A stretch of DNA of 64,000 nt from Patagioenas fasciata (taxonomy: Eukaryota; Chordata; Aves; Columbiformes; Columbidae), in the NCBI RefSeq assembly GCF_037038585.1, contig NC_092526.1, forward strand, positions 35,539,501 to 35,603,500, written 5' to 3'. This document shows positions 25,049-37,344 of the stretch, piece by piece. Every line of letters begins with the position of its first letter. Within the stretch, counting starts at the first letter, position 1. The position numbers and the translations under genes were made by a program. A model generated the notes under the pieces. The model searched no databases. It was not told where the DNA came from and saw nothing but the letters and a program-made list of their open reading frames with translations.

Positions 25049-28000
25049 GGAACTATAAACCCACCTAACTGAAAAGCTTTCCACATGGATGAGATTAGCT
25101 TGGCAACCAGGAATTGTCACTGTTAGCTGAGTAGGAGATTTGCATGGATACTTCTTGTTAGAGCTAATGCAAGTCATATGTGGCAAGAGAGTGCACTTCA
25201 GAAGAGCTGCCTTAAAGAGCATTTGCTGTGAAAAAGAAGTGGGATACTTGGGTGAAGACTGGGATCAGATAATCTTCAGGTTAAATACAACTTTTCTGAC
25301 AGATGTTCCACAGCTTCTAGGGTATAGATGAGGAACTCAACAGAACAGTCAACGTTTAATATGCCACTTGCACCTCCCTTCTGCCCTGATGCTCTGGTCA
25401 ACAGATAACCATTATTTGGTGTGTGTAGTTGACAACACCTGGAAGCTTAGGCCATGGTGGCAGAAGATGTACAAACACATCAACTGGTCCCAGTCCCAAG
25501 GAGTTCATGGTCTGAGACACATGGAAAGATGCAGGAAAAATGGAGAGGGAAAGGTGACAAAGACACAATGATGGCGAGCAAAAACCCAACAGGTGACAAA
25601 CCCAGGTATCAGCAGCAGTTGTGTTAATTGCACTTCACTAGTATCATGCCAAGGACCTGTTTTAAGGAGAAAATCTGGAGAAGGACAGCAAGCTTGACCA
25701 CTGCAGGGCTACCCACTGGTGCAAGGAAATTCTGAAATGTCCTCTTTCCCCTTCAGAAAGTTTAGACTGGGTAGAATTAGTGACTTTAAGCCTTTCATTC
25801 AAGATTTCCAGGCGTCCACTGGTCTCATCACAGGAACAGCTGCTACTAGGCATCTGTCAGGCTCAAAACCATCCAGACATGCCTGCAACATCTGCAGACA
25901 GCCACAGTACGTCTAGGGCACTCCAGCAAAACGGCCTAAAACAGGCAATATCCCCAAAGACCCAATCACCCATGGTATCAGATCCAAATGAAAGCAGGAC
26001 CACAAGCCAAAAGCATGCTGAGCCGCATCCTTTTCTCCTCAGCACAGCTGAAGAAAACCAGGATACTCCCTGGTTGCACACAAGAGTAAGAAAATCACAG
26101 GGAAGCCCCAGCTCCAATGTGGAACCACGTAGTTGGGAGCTGTCCAGACACAGAGTAAGAGTACTTTGAAGCCACAAAGAGCATAAATTCAAGATAAGAG
26201 ACAAAGTATTTCCGTTTGTTGATAGAGAGCGAAAGCAGACACATTAAGAGTGTGGGTTTTGGAATGGCCCGGCTGCAGAAACCTGGCAAGGAGAGTTTTG
26301 GAAAATCCCTGACTTGACTGCAGCCACACAAGAAGGTAGGAGCAAAGCAGAGACTTGCTTTTCTACCTCCTCGCACCACTTCAACTGTGACACATTGTTC
26401 TCCTAAGAAGCCTACTTGGATTGCATATGCACAGGGGCATGCAGGGATGATGCACATGATCGTCCATTTGCCATCGCTCTAATTCACAAGTTTGTCTTTT
26501 CAGAGGCAAAGGAGGCTGAAGGTAAATTCACAGTCTTCCTCTGTCCAGCTTTTGGCTTCATCTCTGACCCACAAAAAGAGAAATGCTGTCCTTCTCACAG
26601 CTCCTTGCTCAATCACATCAAAGCCTTGCCAGCTGATCCAATGCTCTTCTCTCTCCCAGAGGCTGTTGCCTTTTCCTGTGCCTTAGTTTATTCTCAGTCA
26701 CATCACTTGAAAGGATGATCAAAGCTGAATTACCTCTACTGTTTTCTCCCAAATAGCTTCTCCAGTCACCTCCCTGGGTCCTCTCTCAAGACAGAACAAA
26801 AGGTACCCTAAATGACATTTGCTGCTGCCATATGCAAGTGCCCCAAACTGCAATTACTTTCAAAACATTCTAGGTTAAAGCCCTTGTAAATGCACTGGAA
26901 ACATATTTCCACCCCTAAACAAATGTAGCTTCTGAGGAAAAGGAGTCTGCAGCTTGCCCATCAACGTAAGCGTTTGCCCCTGGGCAGATGTCTTTTCCCC
27001 AAGAGAGAACACGAAATAGAACTGTGGTGGAAAACTAGCATGCTGACAGTCTAATTAATTGATCTTGTCCTAGAATAAATTCTTGGTAAATGCTGTAATG
27101 AGCCAGCTAAGCATGTTGTCTAGAGAGGAAACGAATTTTTTTAAAAAATTGCAAAATGGATTCTCTTGCAAAATCCTTGCCCAGTAACTCCAAACCTGCA
27201 ATAATCTTTGGCTTACACCACACGAAAAAAGTACCTCTAGCTTGATCTTTCACCCAACACTTCCCTCATAGTCAAGTATTTTCAAACCTCGCAGCAATAT
27301 GCTTCATATGTCTCCCAGACTAACTGCAGGTTGGGGGGATGTTGAGGGGAGGCAGGGAAGTGAAGCAATTAGGCCAGTAGACGCCTAAATGCCATTTGCT
27401 CTGTGTACCTCAACCACAGTCAGATTTCATCCCTGGAGCAAGACTCCCTCTGACAGCTTCTCCAGCTGTTTGCATCTAAGAGTTCCCCAGCTGAGAAGCC
27501 AGGTGTCCTGCACGATGCACACGCACACTGTCAGCCGCCACACTTTTGAAAAACTAGTATAAAACAAAACCAAGAGAGAAAGCCGTGGTCCATCAGGTGC
27601 TATCTACCTCATCACCTGGGGGAAATTGCTTCAGCATGTGCCACAGATAAGAAGCTGCTTGTTCCCAAGGTCTCACAGCTCAGAGCCTGCACTAAGTGCC
27701 TTCCCCCCACACTTCTCCTTTCAACTGCCAAAAAAAAAAGGGATTTACCTGTTTTTATTCACTTTAATATGCTTGACCGCATACTGACAGTTGCTTCACT
27801 CGCTGTTGCCATTGAAAAGGACTGGCAGAACACGGTCTGCAAGGTGAGAATTGCACAAGAATACACCAGGGAGTCAAATTCGAACCATATGGATGAAGCA
27901 TGAGAAAAGATGGGGGGAAGTTTCATGGCTATTCAAGCCTGACTCTTAGATGCTGCTTTCATTTCTCACAGACCTGCTCTGCTCCAAATCACCCTTCCAG

Positions 28001-31000
28001 CATCATTTTCCTTCACCTTGCATGAGGTCACTCTTTACTGTAACTGTCCTCTTGTATTTCTCTGATGAAACTCTCTGGTGCACCCCTGCATAGGATTGTG
28101 ATCACTGGAGAGCCTGAAGAACTGCATGAAAGCAAGGAAAGCTCCTTCTTCAACACGGGACAGGTGGCTGTAATTTTTTTCTTCCTTTGTTTTGCTTACA
28201 AGACCTCAAATGCAGCTAGGGAGCTGGTGGAAGTGTCAGCTACTGTAGGGCAACACACTGCAGCCCACATATCTGTCACTGAGGGAAGCCAAACCTGAAC
28301 AGTGCAAGTTAAACCCAATGGAGATACTAGCACTGATATTAACAAGCGATAAATGAAGCCCAGGAATTCAGCCCTTCTTTACACAGAGTCAACGTTCACA
28401 GGAAACCAAGAGATTTATCTCCCTCCTGCTCTCCGCTCTCTCCATTCTAGCTTCACCAGGACAGCAAAAGCAAAATTTGCATTTAGGAATAAGGTAACAA
28501 AATCCCTCATAGATACAGAAGACAATTTCTTCTTAACATAATCAGTAAGAAAAAGAGCGTCCAAAACCTGCCTGAGTTTCAGCTGGTACAAGCCAAATAC
28601 TCTTACTGAAGTATTAGTCTAAACATAAAATAAGAGGAATAGTGCGGATGCAGCTGACAGCAGATATGGTTTGTTGAACCTGCATTAGTCACGGTGCAAG
28701 AGCTAGAGGAAAGCTACCTTGGATCTCCAGGCCCGGCTTTCTGCACAGAGCTGGACATCGGCAGATGTACCCTCTTAAAAAGTCAAACACCTTTTTTTAC
28801 ATCTGAACTGGAAAAATGCAACACTGAATCACTCCCACACTCTCCTGCTGGATGTTTTCAGCCACCACATTTCTAAGGCTGCTTGAAAAATTTTAAGGGG
28901 AAGGAAAGCAGTAAGAACGATTTTAAAAGTCACAAGAGACTGGAAGCCTGGCAATTCAGTGTCCCTGCTGCATTTTTATTTTGCTTTAAAATAAGAGTTG
29001 AAGGGTCTCAGCACGACAGACTCCTCTCATCAACTGTGGGTGACCCAGCTCAACTGGATGCAAGTCAGTCGCATGAATAGTTTCTTTAGCTGAATTATCA
29101 CATTTTGGATATCAGCCTAAATTCACACTGGGAAGTCTCTCGAAAAGCCACAAAGTGAGTTGTGATCTCCCAGATCCCAAAACAGCATCACTAGACCATT
29201 CCCCTACCTGGAGCTCCTGCTCCTTTGTTCACAGAAAAGAAACGGGCCAATGGGCCCATCCCAAACACATCAGGCTTCCAGCAGAAGACCTGATCAGGGT
29301 GACACCATCTCCACAATGTCAAAGCTCTCTCCCACTGTTTACATTAGTCTCTGTTAAACCATAAACCTGAGATTTACTACACAATTTCCTACTTTATCAT
29401 GGGTGTTCACAGTGACAAGAAGGTCGGTTAGAAATGTGGGGTTTCAGTTTATTTTAAGAAAACATTTTAAGAATCGGTTGCAGGGTGGAGAAGGAGAGAT
29501 AACTTCAGGATTCCACAGGTTTTTCTCTGGCCTCAAAAGATACAATACTATTTCCCTGTTGCCTTAAGGTTTCCCCTTTAACATTCACTGAGATTTTGAG
29601 ACAGCTCCAACTGCAACAGTTGCGTTATTTAGCTATTAAAAACACACTTTCGGCAAGTAGCCATTGGCTAGAAAAAGCAAGAGAAGATATGACCAGGAAA
29701 ACGTTGGCAAACAACTAACCAGCCTCGGCATGTGAGAGGACAGCATGTAAAGGCTCCAGCATGCTGGCATTTGGCTCTTCCATGATCTGTCGGGCAACCT
29801 TTCCGGAAGAAGTTGTGCAGAGGACAAGTCAGGAAGCTCTAAAAAGCAAGAGATTTTCCCTGGTAACAAAGAGAAGCAGCTCTGCTGTAGAAAACACACA
29901 GTATCACTCAAACTCCAGTCCTACTTGCCCAAATCCTAGCTGATGGGTGGTTGATTCTAGCTTTCTTTCTGTCTTTATGGGAAGGTGGCCTGAGCACATG
30001 TGGTGAAGAAGTGTTGTAATTCCTACTATGAGCTTGCCTCCACTTCACTGAGCTCCTGATAGGCGTCATAGCACTGAAAAGCCCAAACTAGGGTTGGAAG
30101 TGCAGGACACATCCTTGCTTTCTCTGTGTTCTAAACACATAACTTGCTTTTTCATACATGAATCTGATGGTTCTTGCAGGGAGAAGAAAGAAGACCTATA
30201 GCAAAGAAATCAGGTTATGTATCAGGATGAAGGGCTTGGGATAGGTTCTTATTCTGAAGAGCAAAATCAAATTTAAGTGAACTTGGCTTTACTCCTTCCT
30301 TTCTGTTATTTGCTGTTATCTTTAGCTTCAAAGAGTTTCCTGAATGGTGAAAAGGAAATATAAGGACTCCATGTAAAAGCTATGAAGAACCAGAATTAGA
30401 AATAACAGAGCTCTAGTTTTTCAGTGCAAAGATGGATCCAACCTGCATGCAAAAACCTTTTTTTCTGAACTTTTAAGTGTGGACCAGCCACATAAGAACG
30501 AAAAACTTTGCTGAAAGACCACAAGAGCTCAACTTTCCAGTAAAAGTCACCCTTAACAATGGATCTACAGGCAGGTCAGCAATAGGACTTAGATCCAGGT
30601 CTTAAAGACCTAAAAGCTATTGAAGAACAATAGCAAGAGCAAGCAAACACAACTCTTGGTATGAGCTGTAAAGGCTTCTGGTTCGATTCCAGCTACAAGC
30701 CTGCAGCAAAGATGAAAAAAAGCTCCTGGCACAGGATATTCAGTGCCTTTGCCAAAATCTGCAAGGTTTTTTCCCTCCAGTTCAACACAGCCATGTTCCA
30801 GTTCCCCAAAATCCCAGCAGGCTACTTTAAGTCTGGCTAAGAAAGAAACACCATCTATGAAGCCAGTGCTGGAGGCATCTAGAATGGTTGTCCACCCAAC
30901 CACAGTCCTGTGAAACAGGAGTGGCATTTCAGTAAGACTTCAAAGACTGCAATTATCACAATGGCACCTCTTAAGAGGATCCCTTCTCCAGGGAACAAAG

Positions 31001-32914
31001 TCTCCTGCCCAAATAAGGACCCAGGAAGATGTGGTAGAAGCCAGGGTGTCAGTTGGAGTCAGAGAACCTCACAGAGCGCCTCATTTCATACTTGTATGTG
31101 AACACGAAGTGCATCAGAGCGCTTAATTTCACATTTTTAATTGGGGAAGGACTCCCACCATGCCTCACGCCTCTCTCATCTGTTATTTTTGTTCACCTGC
31201 CTTTTATTTTATTTCTGCCTCTTTACAGCCTCCCTTTCCAGCTGCTTAATATTATCACCTATGATTCTAATCCCTCCTTAACTGCTCACATAATCACTCC
31301 TTTGGTAGGGAACCTGGATTCATATCCTTTTATCAGTGGATTATCCTTGTATTTACTGATCTCAGTTTGTTGCAGTGCATCCAATGGTTTCCAACATCCT
31401 CGAGCCTTCATTTGCTTTCACCTGTCCTTCTTTGCCACAGCATGGGAATGAAGTAAATAATGAGCACCAGAACACATGTGATTAACTTAACCTCTTTGCT
31501 CAGAGGTGGGATGCAGTTTTCATGACCAAGGGGTCATTTGAATTTACTGAATCCCATCTCACATGTTATGAGTGGGCTACAGCAGCAGTTTTGCTTTAAT
31601 TGCAGTGTGTCTTCTTGCCACTTCAGTTGTGCAAATACATGGAGCAATCCAAAACTCACTCCCAAATAACTTAGCGTGCAGGGTTTTGGCCGTGTCAGAG
31701 TGACCATGAAACAGGGTGAAGTATTTTGGTGTCAGGAAGGAGTGCTGTGGCTCCAGGCACCAAATCTCTCCTCCTGACCACACTCATCTGTGACACCATT
31801 CCTGTCCACAGCTGACACACATACTTTGGGTATGCAGCTGTGCTTACCCCATGAAATCTCTTTTGTTCCAGCTTCAGACAGGCTCAAGACATACGCTTTG
31901 CTTCCTAGGTCAGCCAGAACATTTTGATGGAGCACTCATGTGTCCGTGCTTTCACTGCTTGCCCACCACATCCTGCTGTCACCAAGATTTCAAAGATGCC
32001 AGTGGGCAAGGACTTCTGCTATCTCCCTTTTTTTGTAAAAAATTTCCACTGACAGCCTTTCATTTAGAAAATTTCCTTGTTTCATAGCTCATAGCCAAAC
32101 AGACCACTGTGGGAACCTACCCTGGCCTCATGCATCGCACAGACCAGAGGACTTCCCTGGATCAGGCATGTTAGTTTACATCTGACTACAGCATACAACC
32201 CAGGAAGGCATCAGAGATACGACAACACCAGTGCAAGCAGAGCACATGGAGTCTGCATATGTGGTCTCTGAATGATGTTAGTAAATTACAGGCAAATGGA
32301 TCTGCAACTGAAAAAAATACCTAATGATATGCAAGATGAAAATATTGCGGTGGATACTTCCAATTGTGATTTAACAGACTCCTCAAGAGAAAAGACAGAA
32401 GAGCGAAAAGACAAGCATGCAGGGAATCTTCTCTAAGCACCAATGGGGTAAACAATCTTAAATTGCTTTATGCATGTGCCACGAGCTCCTAAACAGATAC
32501 AAAGCCGCTCATCCAAAGGTACAGCTTAACAAAGCCCACAACACTAACTAAGCATAAACGGAATGGAATGGAGCAGAAGACTAATCCATAAGACCCAACA
32601 GAGCTCCACCAACGGCTCCTGTGGCTTCTGCCCCTCTAGCCGGCAAGGAGCCACATCAGATACAATTTAAAGTTTGCATTTTGTTGATGATGGTTTCTCC
32701 CCGTAATTGCTTTCAAAACTGTAATCAAGAGCTTCGTCTTTCATTCAAGTAATAACTCTCCCTCCTCTTTTCTCTCCCCATGGAAATCTTGTCTAGCGCT
32801 AAAGTACACTAAGATTAACCTGAAATAAAACAAGGTATATTGCTTCCCACATCCAAATAAAGGAATTTTAATGCAATCCAGGAGCAGCCTGAGAATTGTG
32901 AGAATGGGAATTAC

Positions 32915-32998
32915 CTTCCTTGCTGTAGAATCAGTGGACATCTTCTGACAGTTTTTTTCCATCCCTATATCTTCATCTTCTGGATTAAACTCTCTCAT
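32915..32998 (-). other. Candidate first coding exon on the minus strand, unrecognised
   Basis: Read on the minus strand, ATG at 32998 opens 28 acidic-leaning codons (MREFNPEDEDIGMEKNC...) ending exactly at a donor, AAG|GTAATT, in phase 0. A perfect TATA-type sequence, CTATAAATAG, lies 25-34 bases upstream (+ coordinates 33023-33032). That is so close that transcription would begin about at this ATG, and the second Met (codon 13) could be the real start. The protein is unknown to me. The combination of TATA box, open frame and donor is suggestive but short enough to be chance. Confidence 0.18.
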
Positions 32999-34849
32999 AT
33001 CCAAAATTGTCTCCTCAAAGTGCTATTTATAGATTGGGAGCGAGTCAACACTTGCTCTTCTTACAAAGAAAGTCTTTGTTCCATCCATCTTCCCATACCC
33101 CCTACCTTTTATTGCATCTTCAATTGAGAGTGTAATCTTATTGCTGATATTATAAGAAAAAATGAGTCAAGGGGACCATGTTTAAATAACTGGTTGAGAT
33201 GGACAAAAATCCTCCAATATGGCCTGAATTGGATCCCACCAGATAGCTAAAAAGGAAGCATGGTTAGCTAAACACCAGCGGTAATGTAAATCATTGTTAA
33301 AGACCAAGAAAGAAAGTTCTGAATTTGGGGAAATTGTTTTCAGAGACGGTTCTAACTGGGAATCTCTAAACATTGGAATTTTGCAACATGCAGATGTTTT
33401 CTTTAAGTGGGGAATTTCTATTAGTCATTAATGTTAACATTTTCGTATGACTAGGTCAACAACACAATTATTCACCTTCAGATCTGAGACAACATGAGGT
33501 TATATCAGTTTAGCTTGCTTTAAATGACCAACTTTTAAAGGAAACTGAACTGTATTTTGGCTGATTTCTGAGTGATTTGTGATTCATATGTCTGATTCAC
33601 TCCCATGTCCAGTTCCTTTAGATACTGGGATATATTTCACTTCTCAAGAAATAGATGTGTCATTTCTCCTTTCAAAGGATATGAATCGGCTCAGGTCATC
33701 AGAATTGTATCTTTTACTGTAAATTAGTATAATGCATACATGCAGCTATGAAGGTAGCTCTGTACAGGTTCGGATTATTGGGGGAATAGGTGAGGAACAG
33801 AGAGTAAGTCCTCTGCACTAGCTTTAATCGCAGCTTCTGTAAGACAAGAAAGGTAACTGATGGCTCAACGCAGGAGAGGAGAACACACAGGAACCTTTCA
33901 TTGGCAAAATTCTACCTCTACCTGAGGCTTGGGAATGAAGCACATGTGAGAGCAACCCCAGTGCTGGCTGGACCTACACAAGTCTGTCAGGCAAGCAGAG
34001 TCATCGTTCTCTTCCAGCATCCACCGGGGTGATTTGAACCCACCCTGCAAACCAATTTTTCTGTGCCATCTCCTCAGGATAGCATCCCTCCCATGGGCTG
34101 TGATTAGGGCTCACTGCACGCAAACTGGAGGCTTAGCCAAGGTGACAAGCCCAGAACAACCCCAGACCATCCTGGCACCCTGTTCAAGGTATTGTCCAAT
34201 GTCTTTCTTATTAAGCAACTTGTTTGTTTTTTTTTTTTTTTCCAAACCAAGGGTTTGGTCCTGTTTTAAAGCCAGCCTAGCAGGGTGCAGAAGTCATGAT
34301 GCTGCTCATGGGGCAGCAGTGGAGCTCAGTGCAGGTATTCATGTGAGTTAACTACAGTCCTGACATCTTTTAATTCTGCACTGGGGAAATTAAAACAACC
34401 CTTTCTTCTGCCAGCTTTTATCTCATGATGTAATTTATATAATTTTCTACTCAAAGTCCTCTCTGGACAGACAATATCAAAAGTTTTTTTGCAGAAGGAA
34501 GGAGGAGACTGGATCCACCAAGAAAAACAAAGCCTCCTGTTATTTTTGTGGTTTCCTTTGCAAAATGCCTCCAAGTGAACGTCAGAACAGCAACAGGGCA
34601 AAGTTATACCAAAAATATTCCTTATACAAACTGCCATGACACATTCTGCACAGCTACAGGACAAACACCTGGATGCGTCCTGCCCACAGGACACTAAGTT
34701 GTTAGCAAAGTGCATTTTACTGAAGCTTTATTTTCTGCAGCAATGTGTGAATATAAAAGGACCCAGCTTGATTAAGATATGCAAAGCTTTGCAATCAAAG
34801 ATCCACTCTAACACAAAAGCAACAAAAAAAGAAGTTAGATAGTAGGAAC

Positions 34850-34864
34850 TTTTTTTTTTTTTTT
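34850..34864. repeat. Poly(T) run, 15 bases
   Basis: Fifteen T followed by CCCCTC. A similar 15-T run lies at 34227-34241. A15 runs lie at 6299-6313 and 21391-21405, and an A13 run at 57507-57519. Confidence 0.8.
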
Positions 34865-36857
34865 CCCCTCAAAGAAAAGGAGATAAAGGAAAACACTCTT
34901 TCACCATGCAGACCATCATCTGAGAAGCCAGAGAGGTGCCATAGGAGACTTAGGCTGGGTTCATGATGCAGGTATATATACCCTCAAGTTTGCCTCTCAA
35001 GAGTCACTCCAATGCAATCCATCACCTCTGCCCATGTGTGGATCTGGGCCTTTGCAGCTCTGCCTCCTGCCTAAACCACACATAATTTCAGCACAACATT
35101 GTTAGCTGAGACCATGCAGATGGACACCACTGAATCGCAAAGTCCCAGTCTGCAACAATCCAGACCCCTAGGATCTACTGCTAATGACCTTAATCCTTGC
35201 TTGCATCAGGCATCACACACCATGAGACATGGACAGGCCTCACTGTTATTCTTAAAACAAATCTCAGGTGCAATTTCCCATCCAGCAGCTTGATTTCCCA
35301 GTCCTCTGTGCCTCCCCATTCAGGTTGCACTCTCATGGCTTATCTCAACCAAAACCTGTTCTCTGTGGTGAGGTAATATCTATAATATGAATTTCTAAAC
35401 AGAGTCATGAATGAACGAGACATTAACTCTACCCTCTCAGAAAAAAAAATATTTTGCTTTCTATCATACTGTAACAAACACAGGTGGGGCTCAGTGGGGA
35501 AATGCACCTCTGGGGATTTCTGGAGCAGTTACTATGGGTGATACTGAGCAGTCAACAGTCATGCACTTGGTTTCAGCAGAGGTCAGGTGCCACCACCTTT
35601 CAAAGGTGCCTGCAAAATAAAACCACTGCAGCAGGAAACCTACAAAATTTGTTGAGTGCTCTGGGAGTGGAGATGATCAGGTGCAGCACCCTCAAAAGTC
35701 ATACGACACCATGGTGACCAGCATATTCCCACTTTCCACCACCCTGTGCTACCCTACACACCAAACGTCCTTTCGTCTGCCTTGTGTGGATACTGATATC
35801 ACACAGAGTCAAAGAGCAGCACAGGTGGGAGAGTTAGGTACTCAGAAGCTGGAAACGTCTGATCCGAGCTTTATCTGGGCAGCCATAATTCAGCTCGGTA
35901 TGCAGGCTTTTTGGGCAATGCGAGGAGTCAGGTTACCAAAGGGCTGTATCAAAGCACATGTGCGAGATCACAGTGGCAACTATAAATCTGGCATTTCCTA
36001 GCATTTGAATGCTTGACTTCATCTACAAAAATTTAAACAGTTTCCTAGGTTTCCTTTGGGGCTGGGTAAGCAGAATTTAACACGTAAAAGCCACAGTGTG
36101 CTAGAAGTTCATATCACCAGCAACACATGAGCTCCAATTGGCCTCCACTGGGACCCTTCATAGTACTTGCTCTGTAGGACACAACTGCTCCTACCCCGAG
36201 GATGTAGGATGCTGTGTTCAGGTTCTTTGTTGTGGTCCAGTCCCAGCCAATGGACCCCAGAGGAGACAGAGGTCCCCCCAGGGGACTGAAGTCAAGCATC
36301 TTCCATACCTTCAAATCCACTGTTCCAAGAACACACCGTGTTGTGCATTTCTAAGGACAGAATCATGCCAACATGGAGCTATTTCCACAGGATTTCAAAG
36401 TCCTTTTGAGCACCGCAAAATAGAAGAAGGAACTGGCAGGGTTAAAAAATGATTAACTGATGCTGCACACCACTTATGGGATGAAGAGAGGATATTTCTC
36501 AAAGCCGAGGGTCATACCTCTGCTGTGTGGACAAAACATGCATCAAGGAAAGGACAAAAAGGCATTAGCACCTTTGACCCTCTCTTCCACCGACCTGGGA
36601 AGACACAGGACAGAGTAGTTTTGTAATGAGTTAGTCCAAGACCCAGCGTCAAGCTTTTGCTCTGACCTTGAGCAGCTTTTCAATCTCTGCTACATAGATC
36701 TAACACCAAATGAGTTTACATGGGAAGAGGTCTCTATAACTATCAGACACCTCCACATGCCTGTCTACCTTTCAGGCAGACCATGGCCCTCCATTTGTTT
36801 TCAGCCGTAGTCCCCCAGGGACAGGTCTTCTGTTGCAGAACAACTCCAACAGCCTGG

Positions 36858-36880
36858 AAAATAATAATAATAAAAAAAAG
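36858..36880. repeat. (ATA)n / A-rich microsatellite
   Basis: Four AAT units followed by eight A. Confidence 0.75.
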
Positions 36881-37306
36881 AAACCAAACACATCTCTCCA
36901 CTTTTTTATAAAAACACATGCAACCCCACAGTGGCGGCTGTCTCCAGATGACTATTTTTATGTGCCTTGCTTTGCCTCTGACTCTGTTCCCAGAGCTGCA
37001 GACTGGGGCAGGCCAGACCCATCTCACAGGGGCATGGTTCTAATTTCCTAGGCAGAGTCCACAGTAAATTGCTCCTTCATGGTCTGGCTGCTTGAAAGCA
37101 TCCCAATTAGATGACCGTGGAAGGAGAGAATGGCAGGGCTGTTCCCTCCTGAGGAACCCCTGAGCAGAGCTGCAAGAGGAGAAACACTTCTGAAGGTGGC
37201 TGGGATTTTATTTTTAAGAGGCTGTGGCTGCTTTAGGATAATGTCCCCAGGGTTTTCACACCTGCTCCCTCATGCCTTTATTTTATTTTTTTTTTCTTTT
37301 TTGCAG

Positions 37307-37344
37307 AGCCATGGATACCAGGCACCTTCTTGCTGCTATTACTG
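37307..37344 (+). other. Candidate 38-base exon with ATG, unrecognised
   Basis: A 30-base pyrimidine tract ending TTTTTTGCAG (to 37306) precedes AGCC, then ATG at 37311 with G at +4, then MDTRHLLAAIT, then G and a consensus donor GTAAGC at 37345. Acceptor, Kozak context, hydrophobic start and donor are all well formed. No downstream exon was identified, and the frame continuing past the donor stops after 32 more codons. Confidence 0.2.

Larger units (their letters stand above)
25049..37306. other. Non-coding; weak minus-strand exon candidates at 29.7 and 32.9 kb
   Basis: No named gene or repeat apart from homopolymers. The 33380-33740 stretch is AT-rich with few open frames. Confidence 0.5.

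Noticed and set aside
25780..26169. 129-codon plus-strand Ser/Thr/Gln-rich frame
   Set aside because: It has no ATG at the start and no recognisable domain; its composition follows local CA-rich sequence.
30680..30690. GGTTCGATTCC, a perfect tRNA B-box
   Set aside because: There is no A-box or cloverleaf upstream. The T-arm pairs in only four of five positions and no acceptor stem forms, so it is neither a tRNA gene nor a clear tRNA-derived SINE.
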